The notes under the pieces: generated by a model
Databases searched by the model: none
Seen by the model: only the letters and a program-made list of their open reading frames with translations
Told to the model about the DNA's origin: nothing
IMG/VR virus record: IMGVR_UViG_3300021964_000012
Span: 250,001-314,000 of that record
Direction: 5' to 3' (one strand)
Source: a virus
Length of the DNA stretch: 64,000 nt
Position numbers and translations under genes: made by a program
Part shown: in pieces, positions 16,325-26,400 of the stretch
Layout of the letters: the number at the start of each line of letters is the position of its first letter
Numbering within the stretch: position 1 is the stretch's first letter

Positions 16325-16695
16325 TACCTAGGATAACCTTTAAATGCAACCACTGGACTTTTTGTATTCACTGCTGGAAGTTCACTGCTGCCTTTTTGTG
16401 CAGTTCTTTTTTTAGCTGTCAATCCAATTGATTTGAAAGCGTTCTGTGCTAGTTTTTCTTCTTCGTCTGTGTAGGTTCCTACATACCCATCACCAGCCAA
16501 CCATGAAGCGTTGTCCATTTCATGTTCAGCATTTCCGTCTTTGTCCATTGAAGCCATTGCAAGACTGGCACGATACAGATCGTAGTATCCGTTGTTTTTT
16601 AAACTTCCTGGGGAGGCTTTTTCAACATGATGAGGTATTTTTCCTTGTTTTAGGCTAGTTCCTCTGCGTTCAGTGATAAATTCGTAGCTACGCAT
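16324..16695 (-). CDS. small unknown protein
   Basis: 123 residues: a basic N-terminus (MRSYEFITERRG), a middle region rich in Asp, Ala and Met, and a Lys/Ser-rich C-terminus. No domain is recognised. The MRSYEFITE start resembles N-terminal tags seen on head-associated proteins of T4-like phages (such as the MKSFAQYLVE protein at 19355-20008), so a virion role is possible. Confidence 0.5.
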   Translation of the reverse strand: MRSYEFITERRGTSLKQGKIPHHVEKASPGSLKNNGYYDLYRASLAMASMDKDGNAEHEMDNASWLAGDGYVGTYTDEEEKLAQNAFKSIGLTAKKRTAQKGSSELPAVNTKSPVVAFKGYPR

Positions 16696-16702
16696 AATTT
16701 CA

Positions 16703-17923
16703 TTACCATTTGCGACAGGACCAATAACGTGCTTTCGTCTTTGGTCCTGGATTATCGCAGTTGTGCCTAGCTCTAAAACTCTTACGTGCTTTAGGATTGT
16801 TTTTTCTTATACGCATTGATTTGCCCTTGACGCTGGTTCCGCCGTGACCAAAGTTCACTTTTTTCACATTACCTGTTTTTGGATCTTTCACATATACTTT
16901 AAACTTTTTGACATCACCTTGCATAGGCTTATTAAGTTCAACTTTACGTCCTTGATATTCTGCTTCTGCTATATCTGCTTCAACTACACGCTTCAAACTT
17001 CTAATAGTGTCGTTAACCATTGCACTGATATCGCTTGATCCTATCTCGTCATCGTCATCGCCATGGAATTCAGCAGTATCTCTAATTGCTTGTGTAATTT
17101 GCTCGATACCATACTGTCTAACCATGTCTGAGAACTCAGGATGATTCATAATCCTGCGTGTAATCATTGCTTCTACATCTTCAACATCTTCGATGAGTTT
17201 TTCAGTTTGTTCAACTGCTTCTGTAAGTTTGCGTGTGTAATATTCAGCACTTGATGGTATGCCCATACGTTTGTAAAGATCTGCTTGCTCTTCGAACATT
17301 TTTATATCGCTTGCAAGTTTTTGTATTTGTTTACAATTACAATGTGGACACTTCGCACCACAAGTACAGTCCATTACCTTAACACCACAACAAGCATCAG
17401 GACAGTATATTTTACCATCTTTAATACGTTCTAGTAGTGTGCCTTCATTTGTAATAGCACGATACTGGCTTTTACTGCTTTCCTTTACTCTAGCTTCTGC
17501 AATTCTAAAACCATCATGTGTAATGCCAGTTTTATTTGTTAGATAGTCTGCAATAAATTCTTCTGTATCTTCATCGTCTAGTCCAACTGGAACAGGAACT
17601 GTCATAGTTGTACTTAAATCACTTACATCATCTTCAGCGTCCCATTTGATATTAGTTACTTTAACTATGCCTTCGTCTAGTTCTTCTGAAGGTGGATCAA
17701 TAACTCCATCTGTGTCGTCACCCACATAGTTACAGTCTTCTAGTATACCATACGCATATTCATCTAAATGTAGTGTAATACTATCATCACTGTGTTCAAC
17801 TACAGGAAAGTCTATAGCAATTTCGTCATCAAAATCTTCTCTAACAACAACTTCAAGCACATCACCTGTAATAGGAAATGCAACTGCTCTTTCACTTTCT
17901 GGTATGTACTTTTTTAAACTCAT
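16703..17923 (-). CDS. probable head-associated protein with Cys cluster and RKNNPKARKSFRARH tail
   Basis: 406 residues. The N-terminal 130 residues are acidic and beta-like. A tight Cys cluster (CPDACCGVKVMDCTC and CPHCNC) is at about residues 174-198 and probably binds zinc. A helical region follows, then the C-terminal motif MRIRKNNPKARKSFRARH and CDNPGPKTKARYWSCRKW, a sequence found at the end of many phage head-maturation or structural proteins. Function is not established. It begins one base from the stop of the gene upstream. Confidence 0.6.
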   Translation of the reverse strand: MSLKKYIPESERAVAFPITGDVLEVVVREDFDDEIAIDFPVVEHSDDSITLHLDEYAYGILEDCNYVGDDTDGVIDPPSEELDEGIVKVTNIKWDAEDDVSDLSTTMTVPVPVGLDDEDTEEFIADYLTNKTGITHDGFRIAEARVKESSKSQYRAITNEGTLLERIKDGKIYCPDACCGVKVMDCTCGAKCPHCNCKQIQKLASDIKMFEEQADLYKRMGIPSSAEYYTRKLTEAVEQTEKLIEDVEDVEAMITRRIMNHPEFSDMVRQYGIEQITQAIRDTAEFHGDDDDEIGSSDISAMVNDTIRSLKRVVEADIAEAEYQGRKVELNKPMQGDVKKFKVYVKDPKTGNVKKVNFGHGGTSVKGKSMRIRKNNPKARKSFRARHNCDNPGPKTKARYWSCRKW

Positions 17924-19341
17924 TACTTTGCCTTGTATTCTTGATATAGTTTCATTAGATGATCTTCGCTGACTTCATTAAGCTCTGACTCACCAAGCAC
18001 TGACATTGGGTTGTCTCCACCAGCAACTTTTGGATATGCCATTTTCTTTGGTCCGTTAAGTCCACCAGCAATGTCCTGTGTCATATACTCAGTATCCATT
18101 GTGTTTTCATCATCTGCACCATTGGCAAATTCTTGATCTTCTGCTACGTCAACTTGCACTTCACCGTATCCTGGTTGTGCCATGCCCATTCCTGCTAATT
18201 TAAGCAATTGAGCTAGTTTGGCTGCTTCTTCGCCGCTTGCATTAATATTAATACTTGGCTCTGCGTTTGTTCCAGCATTTACGCTTATGCTCATGTCTTC
18301 ATTCAATTGTGTTGCACGTTTTACAATCTCGTTGCTTTCGTATACACTTGCGTTTTGATATAAAGGCTTACCTGCGCCTTCTGAAGTTGCAACTGAACCA
18401 GATGAAGTGGTTTCTTCTACTTTTTCTTCTGATTCTTTTTTGAGATCTGGATATCCAGTTCCGCCGCACTCAGAACATTCTTTACCGTCTTCGTCCTTGC
18501 CGTCTTCGCATTGATCACATACTTTACTTCCAGTGCCTTCATCCATTTTACTGCACTTTGAAGCCATAAGTTTAATTTTATCCTGATCGCAGTCACTGTA
18601 CTTTTCACAAATTTCAGCTTCTGTCATGCCTTTGTCAACACACGCTTTCATTTCTTTCATAGATGGCATACCATCATGTTCTGCTTCTTCGATGGCTTCG
18701 TTTTTCTTGTCACCTTTAACAGGATAGGTTTTGCCATCAACTTCAAAACTGTCTTTGCCAGCTTTTATTGCTTTGTCTCTTTCACCTGAAAATTCATTGC
18801 CTTCTTCTACGTCTGCTTCATCAAGTGGATTTTCTGCCATTATCTTTGCGGCTACGTCTTGTGGTGTGCCTAAGGCTTCTTCAATCTCTTGTACAGGAAG
18901 ACCAGCTAGTTCTGCTAAACGTGCCATTACACCTTGTCTGGCTGCATCTTTCAGTGTACCCGAGTTTTCGTGCATTCCATCTTTGTCATGCTTCTCATCA
19001 TACTCGATATCTTTGGTAACGTCTTTACCATCTTTACCAGCATGCTTCATACCATCGTACTTTGCATCATGTGCAACTTCACGTCCGGCTTTTTCGGCAC
19101 GATCATCTCTTTCAACATCAGACTCTTTTTCAAACATCTTGTTGTCTTTTTTCTTCTCTGGTAAACCATCAGGACTTTGTTTGTCGCTAAATGGAGTATA
19201 GTCTGCTTGTTTGTTAAGTTTTGTTTTCTTCATAAGGTCCTCTAGACCTTTTTTCATCATAGCCTGATTGTCTTCTTTATATATCTCAGGTGCATTTGCT
19301 ACCTTGTTTAGTTTGGCTAGTGTGTCGTAAATATTGTCCAT
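17923..19341 (-). CDS. large charged protein with DnaJ-like zinc motif
   Basis: About 472 residues from the ATG at 19341, chosen because AAGGA precedes it; a longer frame from 19413 would overlap the upstream gene. Very rich in Lys, Asp and Glu. It carries CxxC pairs CDQCEDG and CSECGGTG at about residues 274-292, like one DnaJ-type zinc repeat. The order acidic/basic linker, zinc pair, low-complexity tail suggests a head-core or scaffold-like protein. No enzyme motif is seen. Confidence 0.55.
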   Translation of the reverse strand: MDNIYDTLAKLNKVANAPEIYKEDNQAMMKKGLEDLMKKTKLNKQADYTPFSDKQSPDGLPEKKKDNKMFEKESDVERDDRAEKAGREVAHDAKYDGMKHAGKDGKDVTKDIEYDEKHDKDGMHENSGTLKDAARQGVMARLAELAGLPVQEIEEALGTPQDVAAKIMAENPLDEADVEEGNEFSGERDKAIKAGKDSFEVDGKTYPVKGDKKNEAIEEAEHDGMPSMKEMKACVDKGMTEAEICEKYSDCDQDKIKLMASKCSKMDEGTGSKVCDQCEDGKDEDGKECSECGGTGYPDLKKESEEKVEETTSSGSVATSEGAGKPLYQNASVYESNEIVKRATQLNEDMSISVNAGTNAEPSININASGEEAAKLAQLLKLAGMGMAQPGYGEVQVDVAEDQEFANGADDENTMDTEYMTQDIAGGLNGPKKMAYPKVAGGDNPMSVLGESELNEVSEDHLMKLYQEYKAK

Positions 19342-19354
19342 TATAGGTTCCTTT

Positions 19355-20008
19355 TTATTTTTTGTTTTTACCCGGAGGGCCGTCTTTGCGATTCTCCGGA
19401 GCCGAACTACCATTGGAGGCTTTTACGACCGGAATCTTGTTAGTACCCATAATAGGACTATCTACACTATTAGGAGTATCTGTGTTGAATTTTGCTGGAG
19501 GAGTTGTACCACCTGCTATTGTAAAATCACTTGAGTATTCGTTGCCAACTACTTCTCTTTTATACGGATCAGCGGCATAGTATTCACTTGCTTTTTTGCT
19601 CTCTGAACTTTCTGGTTGTTCACCTTCTTCAGTACCAAGCACTGGATCAGGTTGCTCTTCATAACCTTTACGCTCTTCTTCTACACTATCAGCATACGCT
19701 TGTGATTGTATGATGATATGATTTGGATTCATTCCGAGAAGTTCAGCCATCTGTGTTATCTGTGGCGGTGTTGCTGGATAGTTAAAAGTCACATCCATAA
19801 ATGTAATACTATCATTTTCAGCTTCTGGAAAGTCTGGTAAGGTTTTTTGTATTGGAGTACTCTTTGGTTCTGTCATACTTACAACATCAAACTGTTGGAG
19901 TTTTTCTTCCAAAGCATTAATTAGTTCTGCATCAACATCACCAAGTATTTTGATTCTATAATCAAATGTTTGACGTGTTTCTACAAGGTATTGTGCAAAT
20001 GATTTCAT
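19355..20008 (-). CDS. conserved unknown protein, probable head-associated
   Basis: 217 residues. The first 115 form an alpha/beta domain (FDYRIKILGDVDAELINALEE, FDVVSMTEP, DSITFMDVTFNYPATPP), and the rest is a disordered Ser/Glu/Lys linker ending DGPPGKNKK. The order ferredoxin-like domain plus tail is typical of a widely conserved T4-like marine phage protein of unknown function. A variant late promoter (20028-20035) and Shine-Dalgarno AAGGA precede the start. Confidence 0.6.
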   Translation of the reverse strand: MKSFAQYLVETRQTFDYRIKILGDVDAELINALEEKLQQFDVVSMTEPKSTPIQKTLPDFPEAENDSITFMDVTFNYPATPPQITQMAELLGMNPNHIIIQSQAYADSVEEERKGYEEQPDPVLGTEEGEQPESSESKKASEYYAADPYKREVVGNEYSSDFTIAGGTTPPAKFNTDTPNSVDSPIMGTNKIPVVKASNGSSAPENRKDGPPGKNKK

Positions 20009-20027
20009 CTTATTTTCCTTCTATGCA

Positions 20028-20035
20028 GTATTTAG
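20028..20035 (-). promoter_or_regulatory. variant late promoter CTAAATAC
   Basis: CTAAATAC differs from the usual motif by one base and lies 20 bases before the ATG at 20008, with the same spacing as other late promoters in the window. Confidence 0.45.
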
Positions 20036-20046
20036 CAGAATAGAGC

Positions 20047-20541
20047 TTATTTCTCTTCTTTGTCTTTGTTTAACAACCTATCTAGTAGTGCATTCCTATC
20101 TAATACAACACCAGTTCCTGTGGCAATCTCTTCATTGTTAGATATTGCTTTTTGGTCCAGGTTTGCTTTTTTAAGTTGTAAATCCACCATTTTTAGTTTT
20201 TTGTTTAATTTAGCAGTTTTAGCAGTTATAGCGTGTCCGAGCATGGTACTTGCTACTCCAAAAATATCACTTGCCCATCTGCTGTCGACGTTCATTCCAA
20301 GATCCATGAGATCATCAAAACCTTTGGTTGCTTTGTCTGCAAGTTCGTCCATTTCTGTATCGCTTGCTTCCAATCCACGCACTTGAGGAAGTGCCGCTTG
20401 CACTTTATCAAGCTCACTGAGTGTATTTTGCATGATTGGGTTATTTTCTGGAGTTGGTTCAGGCACGTTGTCTGGCACTACTTCTTCAGTAAGCCCTTCA
20501 TCAGTCGGCAAATCAAATAGTTCTTCTAGTTTCTTGGTCAT
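20047..20541 (-). CDS. gp16: gp16 terminase small subunit
   Basis: 164 residues, the same length as T4 gp16. The acidic N-terminus is followed by the helical core (DDLMDLGMNVDSRWASDIF, MLGHAITAKTAKLNKKLKMV) and the C-terminal segment VVLDRNALLDRLL, all matching the layout of cyanophage gp16. It forms the ring that recognises DNA and regulates gp17. It lies far from gp17 (about 8.5 kb) but on the same strand. Confidence 0.85.
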   Translation of the reverse strand: MTKKLEELFDLPTDEGLTEEVVPDNVPEPTPENNPIMQNTLSELDKVQAALPQVRGLEASDTEMDELADKATKGFDDLMDLGMNVDSRWASDIFGVASTMLGHAITAKTAKLNKKLKMVDLQLKKANLDQKAISNNEEIATGTGVVLDRNALLDRLLNKDKEEK

Positions 20542-20677
20542 GTGCTTCCTTCAAACATTCTGGACATACGCAATCATGTAACTCTGTGCTAATTGGTACC
20601 AACGGTTCGATCATACACCAACAGGTGTAGTTTGGATCGCAAGTAAATCTAGTGTTACACAGTTCGCAAGTCTTCAT
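20513..20677 (-). CDS. cysteine-rich CWC mini-protein
   Basis: 54 residues with eight Cys: CELC, F-x-C, CWC and CVCPEC, the order of the Cysteine-rich CWC family of bacteria, probably a zinc-binding fold. Its 3' end overlaps gp16 by 29 bases in another frame, and its ATG is five bases after the gp4 stop (20683). The very short size and full motif set argue for a real gene. Function of the family is unknown. Confidence 0.7.
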   Translation of the reverse strand: MKTCELCNTRFTCDPNYTCWCMIEPLVPISTELHDCVCPECLKEAHDQETRRTI

Positions 20678-20682
20678 TTTAC

Positions 20683-21123
20683 TTATTTTCGTTTTCCACC
20701 TTGACGGAAAATGTCATCCTCTGTAATCACTCTAAATATCAAACCGTTACGCTGACACCATTTCTGTGCGGCTGCCCACTTTGCATAATTTATGGCCACA
20801 ATTGCACGATCTCGATTGCTTGCTTTACTTTCTAGCACGCTTTGTTTTTTTGGTTTTATTTCGATTAGTTCAGTAACAACCTTATTATGTTTGTTTCTGT
20901 ATTGTATTAAAAAGTCAGGAATATATCTTGTTTTTTTTCCAGTCAATGGATTTATATAAGGAATTACTAGACTTTCACTAGACCATGATATAATATGATC
21001 GTTACTATCACAAAAACGCATAAACGCAAGTTCCCATCCACTTCTATACTTGGGCACACCTTTTCCTGCATATTTTTGAGGATTTAGAACTACGTAAGGT
21101 CCTTGTTGGAACTTGTTAGCCAT
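20683..21123 (-). CDS. gp4: gp4 head completion protein (nuclease fold)
   Basis: 146 residues, full length for the family. It shows KYRSGWELAFMRFCDSN, ISWSSESLVIPY, RYIPDFLIQY and ELIEIKPKK, which give the restriction-enzyme-like residues Glu31, Asp70 and Glu88-x-Lys90. T4 gp4 (also called 50) finishes filled heads and may trim DNA ends before tail joining. It sits in the gp16/gp19/gp18 cluster. Confidence 0.88.
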   Translation of the reverse strand: MANKFQQGPYVVLNPQKYAGKGVPKYRSGWELAFMRFCDSNDHIISWSSESLVIPYINPLTGKKTRYIPDFLIQYRNKHNKVVTELIEIKPKKQSVLESKASNRDRAIVAINYAKWAAAQKWCQRNGLIFRVITEDDIFRQGGKRK

Positions 21124-21130
21124 AGTTCAC

Positions 21131-21490
21131 CTATATTAAGATATTGCGTGCAGTATACTGATTTGGAGTAGAAATTGAAGTTATACCAAGTAAAGTAGTG
21201 TTACTGCGTTGGTTATTTAGATAATAGGCAAGAGTAGCAGTAATTTGTATAGTATTTTGGTTACGGAGCTGATTTAGGATATTTTCAACTGACTCACCAT
21301 TATCTTCACTGATTTGAAATACACTGAGTGTAAAATTTTCTGCTTGATCTTTACTTGCAAAAATACTTGCAAAAAAACTATACACAGTATCATATTGATT
21401 TTGATCAATTACAAGTTCACGCTGGTAAAAATCATCAAATGCTCTAACAGTTGGATCAGTTCCTGGATTTGGATAGTTGATTGTTGCCAT
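21131..21490 (-). CDS. conserved small protein beside tail-tube genes
   Basis: About 119 residues from ATG 21490, preceded by AGAGG; a longer start at 21520 would overlap the gene upstream. The start MATINYPNPGTDPT followed by a mostly helical body is typical of a conserved gene next to the tube genes in T4-like marine phages. A tail assembly or baseplate role is inferred from position only. Confidence 0.6.
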   Translation of the reverse strand: MATINYPNPGTDPTVRAFDDFYQRELVIDQNQYDTVYSFFASIFASKDQAENFTLSVFQISEDNGESVENILNQLRNQNTIQITATLAYYLNNQRSNTTLLGITSISTPNQYTARNILI

Positions 21491-21491
21491 A

Positions 21492-22730
21492 CTAGCCTCT
21501 TTGATTTGGATTTTTACCAACTTGATTAGGAACTGTTATTGGTCCGTTTAAGTTGGTAGGATTCTGATTTGTCCCAGTATTAGCAGGTTTAAGTGTTGCG
21601 GCTTGTTCATTAACGGGTGTGAACCTAGCCTGTTTTGGAAAGAACCCACTGCCTCTAGCTGCACCTGGTAAATCTTCTTTTATAACATTTCTAGCGATAT
21701 TTGTCGATTCAGTTTTGAACATTTCATTGAGATCTCTGCCTTTGAAGGTTTGATAAGCAGTGCCACCTTTTTGAATTGCTCCAACAACACCTGCAAGATT
21801 TCCGGCACTTAAATCTGTAATAATTCCTGCACCTGCATCAATTAGTCCACTTTGTCCAAATATTGTAGCAGTAGCACCAGGACGAGCCAATGGTGATTTT
21901 GTTGTATCATAGTTTGCATTATTGCCAAAACTTGGAATAGCATCATCTGGTGAACTACCATTGATTGCGCCATGATAGTATTTGACTGTTTCATATTCAA
22001 AAGTGAACGTATTTTGCATGATGCCGCCACCCTCGGTGTAGTTGTAGGTATCATGTTCAAATGCACTGATAATAGGATTTACAAGCACATAGGCTGCAAA
22101 CTGATGATCGTTAAATCCAAATATTGTTATATCTCGAAAGAATGCTGGCTTACCACCTCTAGTATCAGTAGGACCATCCATATAACTTTCGCCAATATAG
22201 CCCCAATCGTTTATTTCTCTATCCTGAGTATAAATGTCTCTGAATCCATATGGGTATGCGGCTCCTGGATCTACACCACTGGCATTTTGTCCTAAACTGC
22301 CATTTGTCACTGCCGCATCAAGGTATTTTTGACTTGCATCCTTGTAATAGTATGCGTAATAATTGTACCATAGCTCTCTTGCAAGATCGCTGGTATCGTC
22401 ATGCATGACACATGTAATTGGGTCGTACTCTATTTGTGTTTGGACTTTACGTTTTCTATTGTACTGATTCATAGTGTCAACAGAAAATTTATAAGCAGGA
22501 AGTTTTACTTCTTTTACCAGTAAACTGAGATTTGCAACATCTTGTGCTTGAAACACTGCCTGTAGTTGCGGAATTAAAAATGAATTTATGTTGAAGACTA
22601 CATGAAATAAAAACTTTCGACGTGGAGAAAGCGCCGAGTTATTACTGCGAAATGTTTTACTCGCATGTGTATAATCTCTTAAAAAGTCGTTTCCAAAAAA
22701 TCCTTTGAGTACATCGTCACCAAAAGCCAT
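21492..22730 (-). CDS. tail-tube-fold structural protein (gp54- or gp19-like)
   Basis: 412 residues. The first 230 have the look of the T4 gp19 tube family: FLFHVVFNIN, VKEVKLPAYKFSVDTMNQYN, IEYDPITCVMHDD and RELWYNYYAYYY. The C-terminus (about 270-412) is Gly/Ala/Asn-rich and probably disordered. Placed next to gp19, it could be the tube initiator (T4 gp54 role) or a second tube subunit. The fold is fairly clear, the role is inferred. Confidence 0.7.
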   Translation of the reverse strand: MAFGDDVLKGFFGNDFLRDYTHASKTFRSNNSALSPRRKFLFHVVFNINSFLIPQLQAVFQAQDVANLSLLVKEVKLPAYKFSVDTMNQYNRKRKVQTQIEYDPITCVMHDDTSDLARELWYNYYAYYYKDASQKYLDAAVTNGSLGQNASGVDPGAAYPYGFRDIYTQDREINDWGYIGESYMDGPTDTRGGKPAFFRDITIFGFNDHQFAAYVLVNPIISAFEHDTYNYTEGGGIMQNTFTFEYETVKYYHGAINGSSPDDAIPSFGNNANYDTTKSPLARPGATATIFGQSGLIDAGAGIITDLSAGNLAGVVGAIQKGGTAYQTFKGRDLNEMFKTESTNIARNVIKEDLPGAARGSGFFPKQARFTPVNEQAATLKPANTGTNQNPTNLNGPITVPNQVGKNPNQRG

Positions 22731-22750
22731 AAGTTACTCCTCTAACTTAA

Positions 22751-23368
22751 TTAGCCAGTTACAACGTCACCCAGTGTTCTTCCTACTGTAGATCCAATTC
22801 CTGTTCCAAGTGGTGTCTGTACTGCGTTGTCATAACGTAATGAGCATTCAATTGTTACAGGATCGTTTGATGCATAGTCTAAGTCACCATAGTTAGCACT
22901 TACTAAAAAGCAACCATATAGTTCCCATGTTTCAAGTACGTTAGGTGTGCTTGTTCCGTTACCACCATCTAGTACTTCACAACGTGTAACAAACTTATAG
23001 TCAATACCTGAACTTGCACTTGCTTGTTCTAGTGTATCCATTTGCTTTTGAATTTGCTCACCAACTAATCTACTAACATTTCCACCAGCATCATCTCTGA
23101 ATGTTGCTGATACAGCGTCCCATGTTTGACGTCCAGCAAGATAAATTCTACTGTTGTAAATTGGTACTTCAATTTCTTCAAAGTTTATAGTAGGTCTAGT
23201 AAAAGTCATTACCTGTTTGGTAAGTTCTGTTCTAGGTGTAGACACTCCCATGTTTTCAAATACCACCCGGTAGCGATATTTTAGTTTTGGCATTAACAGT
23301 CCTTGAGTTGGACTGGATTGGTCTGACGCCAATGGTACTGTCATTCTTGTTAGCGATGATACGGCCAT
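22751..23368 (-). CDS. gp19: gp19 tail tube protein
   Basis: 205 residues (T4 gp19 is 163). Typical tube features are KLKYRYRVVFENMG, TKQVMTFTRPTINFEEIEVPIYNSR and WDAVSATFRDD, and the C-terminal strand VTIECSLRYDNA. It forms the rigid inner tube under the gp18 sheath. Shine-Dalgarno AAGGAG and a late promoter lie directly upstream, after the gp18 terminator, so it is transcribed separately from gp18. Confidence 0.92.
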   Translation of the reverse strand: MAVSSLTRMTVPLASDQSSPTQGLLMPKLKYRYRVVFENMGVSTPRTELTKQVMTFTRPTINFEEIEVPIYNSRIYLAGRQTWDAVSATFRDDAGGNVSRLVGEQIQKQMDTLEQASASSGIDYKFVTRCEVLDGGNGTSTPNVLETWELYGCFLVSANYGDLDYASNDPVTIECSLRYDNAVQTPLGTGIGSTVGRTLGDVVTG

Positions 23369-23392
23369 TTTATAATTCTCCTTATTATAATT

Positions 23393-23400
23393 TTATTTAT
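23393..23400 (-). promoter_or_regulatory. late promoter ATAAATAA for gp19
   Basis: ATAAATAA sits 25 bases before the gp19 start and just after the gp18 terminator. The following bases can form a weak seven-bp AU stem with the Shine-Dalgarno AAGGAG in its loop. Confidence 0.6.
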
Positions 23401-23413
23401 CTATTTTTGACCA

Positions 23414-23440
23414 CAAAAAAATGGAGCCGAAGCTCCATTT
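23414..23440 (-). terminator. rho-independent terminator of gp18
   Basis: Stem ATGGAGC/GCTCCAT with a TTCG tetraloop followed by seven T on the minus strand, 20 bases after the gp18 stop. The stem is flanked by A/T runs on both sides and could work in both directions. Confidence 0.9.
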
Positions 23441-23457
23441 TGTATTTTTTCTTGTTC

Positions 23458-26400
23458 TTACGTTACCGCAGCCGAGCTTGCTACGTTACCAGCTGCAATT
23501 TCGCCTGTGTTCTTAATTCTTACAGGTATGAAGATAAATTCAACTGCTTTAACTGGCTCGATAGCAACATCAACATATAATTCGTTGGCGTCTATTCTAG
23601 CTGGTGTGTTGTTAGAAGTATCACAAACTACCAAATAGTCATATATACCACGTTTTGCTACTAAATCAATCATCAAGCTCTCAATTGCATTTTTGATTTC
23701 ATCTCTTGTGGTGGTATCGTTTGGCTCAAAAACAAAGTTCTTACCAATTGTTTCTAGTCTACCTCTGATAAATGCTACAAGTCTTGCAACGTTTATTCTA
23801 TCAAGTGAACTACCAGTAAATGTTGTTTTGTTACCATAGTTAAGTATACCTGATCCAGGAATAAAAGTAATTGGATTTATACTGTTTTCATATAGTGTAT
23901 CTCTCAAACCTTGTCTTACCGCAGTTTGAACAAACTCACCTGTTTGAGCATTTACATATCCAATTTGACTTGCATTATCAACAGTACCACGTCGTGTACC
24001 TGCAGGTGCTAACCAAGGAAATGCTACATCGTCTGAACGTATCACAGTTCTCAGTATCATGTGTGTTGCTGGTGCAACAACTGTTTGTCCAGATAAGTCT
24101 GTAGTTTGACAACTTGGATAAAACACACCAAAATATGGATCAGCAGTAGTCAGTCCATCACCATTGGCATTTGTTGCCCAATTAGTGATAGCAGTTCCTG
24201 TGTCTTCTAAACGCATAGGTGTATCACTTAGAACAAATCCAGTATTGTTACGCTCATTGTTTAGTGCTACAAGGTTGTTTGCTAATTCTTCATAGTTTGG
24301 AGCACATAATAGATTAAAGATCTTTTGCTCTTCACGTAATTCTTGTGCGCCATCAACACTTGCTTTTAATGCTTGTACAACAAGTGCTCTCACTGCTTTT
24401 CTACCTGCAAACATAGCACCATTTGATTGTAAGCCACTTGCTGTTACCCAAGCGTCTTTCACAGTTGGTAATGCACCATATGTAGAAAATGGAAAGTCCG
24501 AAGAATTAAAATAATCTACTTGAAAGCTCTTAACATTAAATCCACTACGTCTTGTGTTGTATAACAACATGCCAGTTGGATAAAGTGTAGGATTTGGTTT
24601 ATCAAGATCTACATAGTTACTGGTTAGTAGAGATTCAATTGTTGGAAGATCATCTGTTATAGGATCTGTAGTGCCATTTCCAGCCCAACGTGCATCTGCA
24701 AAAAGCACACCATTTTGTCCAGTTTGATCTGAGTTATCAATTAATACCCATTGATCAACTGAATCAACACTTTGCCATCTATAAATTAAAGGCCAGTTAT
24801 CGAGATCAGCCGTTGAAATCCATAAGTCACCATATACCAATGCAGTATCGTCACTTTGTTTTGTTGGAGCAGTTGAACTTATAATTGGACCAGCTGGTGA
24901 AGTTGTACTTAGGTCAAAACCTCTAGCATCGCTAGTAACATTTTGATAGCCTTTCCAAGTTCCACCATCCTGTATCATTATATCTACTGGATTAGTATCA
25001 CTGTAATACCAATATGTTCCATCTGCTGGATCAATGCTTGGTGCAGTTGAACTAGCAGTATATCTTGGTGTAAGTCCAAATCCTAATGGAATCCAGTTAC
25101 TTAGGATTACATTATTATCGCTACCTGTTCTAACTTGACCTGTGGTAACCGATGTGCTGATTCCTGCATCTGCAACTGGTGTACCACTTATGTCTTTAAG
25201 CACAATTACACCACCTTCGGTGTGTTCAATTTGAACTGCACCTGTGGACAACACTCTTGCAGTTGTGTTTGCTACATCAGCGGCAGTAAATGCAGTAACA
25301 AAGTCGGTTGCACTTGTTCCACCTAATGTTGCAGTAACCGCAGTAGTAAGAGTATCACTATTTTTAGCACTTGCTTGAATTGTAAATGTTTCAAGATTGG
25401 TAAATGTCGGAGTTGTTGTTGTTCCAGTAACAAGAGTTGCTCCTGTAGTGTAACGACTAAAAAACTTTGCCTCAAATATATCTTGTTCAGCTCTGTCATA
25501 CTGTGTATATAAAGAACCTGTTACAATATTTGTTCCACCGCCTGCTGGATCTAATGCTTTTAATGCACTCTGATCATTTGCATAAATTGGGTTGTTAATT
25601 GTTGTGAATGAGTCTGTTGCTGCTGCATACTCTTTAATAACATAGTTTGCACCAAGATTCACATTGTTTGTTTTAAACCAAATTGAACCTGTTGGATGAG
25701 GCTCTGTGTCAAAGCTCTGCCATTGCGGGTTGCTGTAGTTTGGTCCAAAATGCACAACTGGTGCATAATAAGGCTTATCACCTCTTGAAGTACTTGTTGC
25801 AATTCCAACTTCAGTCAACAATGTTGAGTTGTTTCCATCGTCTATCATTGCAATACCATTGCCATCGTCAGTAGAACCATCATTGGCTGCAGTACTGTCT
25901 GCATATATTTCTAATTTGTTATCAGAACTTACAATAGCAGATATACCTGTTATTGAAGCAGTGTTTATGTCACTTGCAAGTGATGTTAATGTTGTTCCTG
26001 ATGCAGTAATAGTTGTATCATTGATTACCATGCTATTACCAGCAGTTATTGTTGGATTAGTAGCAGTACCAATTACTGTTGGCCAGGAATTTTTCCAACT
26101 ATCACTTCCAACAAGCACCCATGAATTAGCAGTAACACTAGCGGCACTATTTCCTGGAGACTTAAAGTACAATGGATTGTTTGAATTTGTTGTGTTTATT
26201 GCATAATCACCGATACTACCAATTGAATCAAGTGGTACACCAGCTGATGTACCGCCGACTAAATCTGCTACATTTGTTATTACAGTTGGCACTTTGTTTG
26301 TAAAAACATTTGTAGTTGACGACCATTCAAAAGCACCATATGCACTTACACCTGTATCAAACCAATATGCACCATCTGCTGGATCGCCAGTAGGTCTTGT

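Noticed and set aside
18731-19201. 156-codon plus-strand frame opposite the charged protein at 17923-19341
   Set aside because: Ser-rich mirror of a Lys/Glu-rich gene; no ribosome binding site.
17923-19413. Longer start (19413) for the charged protein
   Set aside because: It would overlap the upstream gene by 59 bases and adds an unusual Arg/Lys-rich arm that mirrors that gene; the ATG at 19341 has AAGGA.
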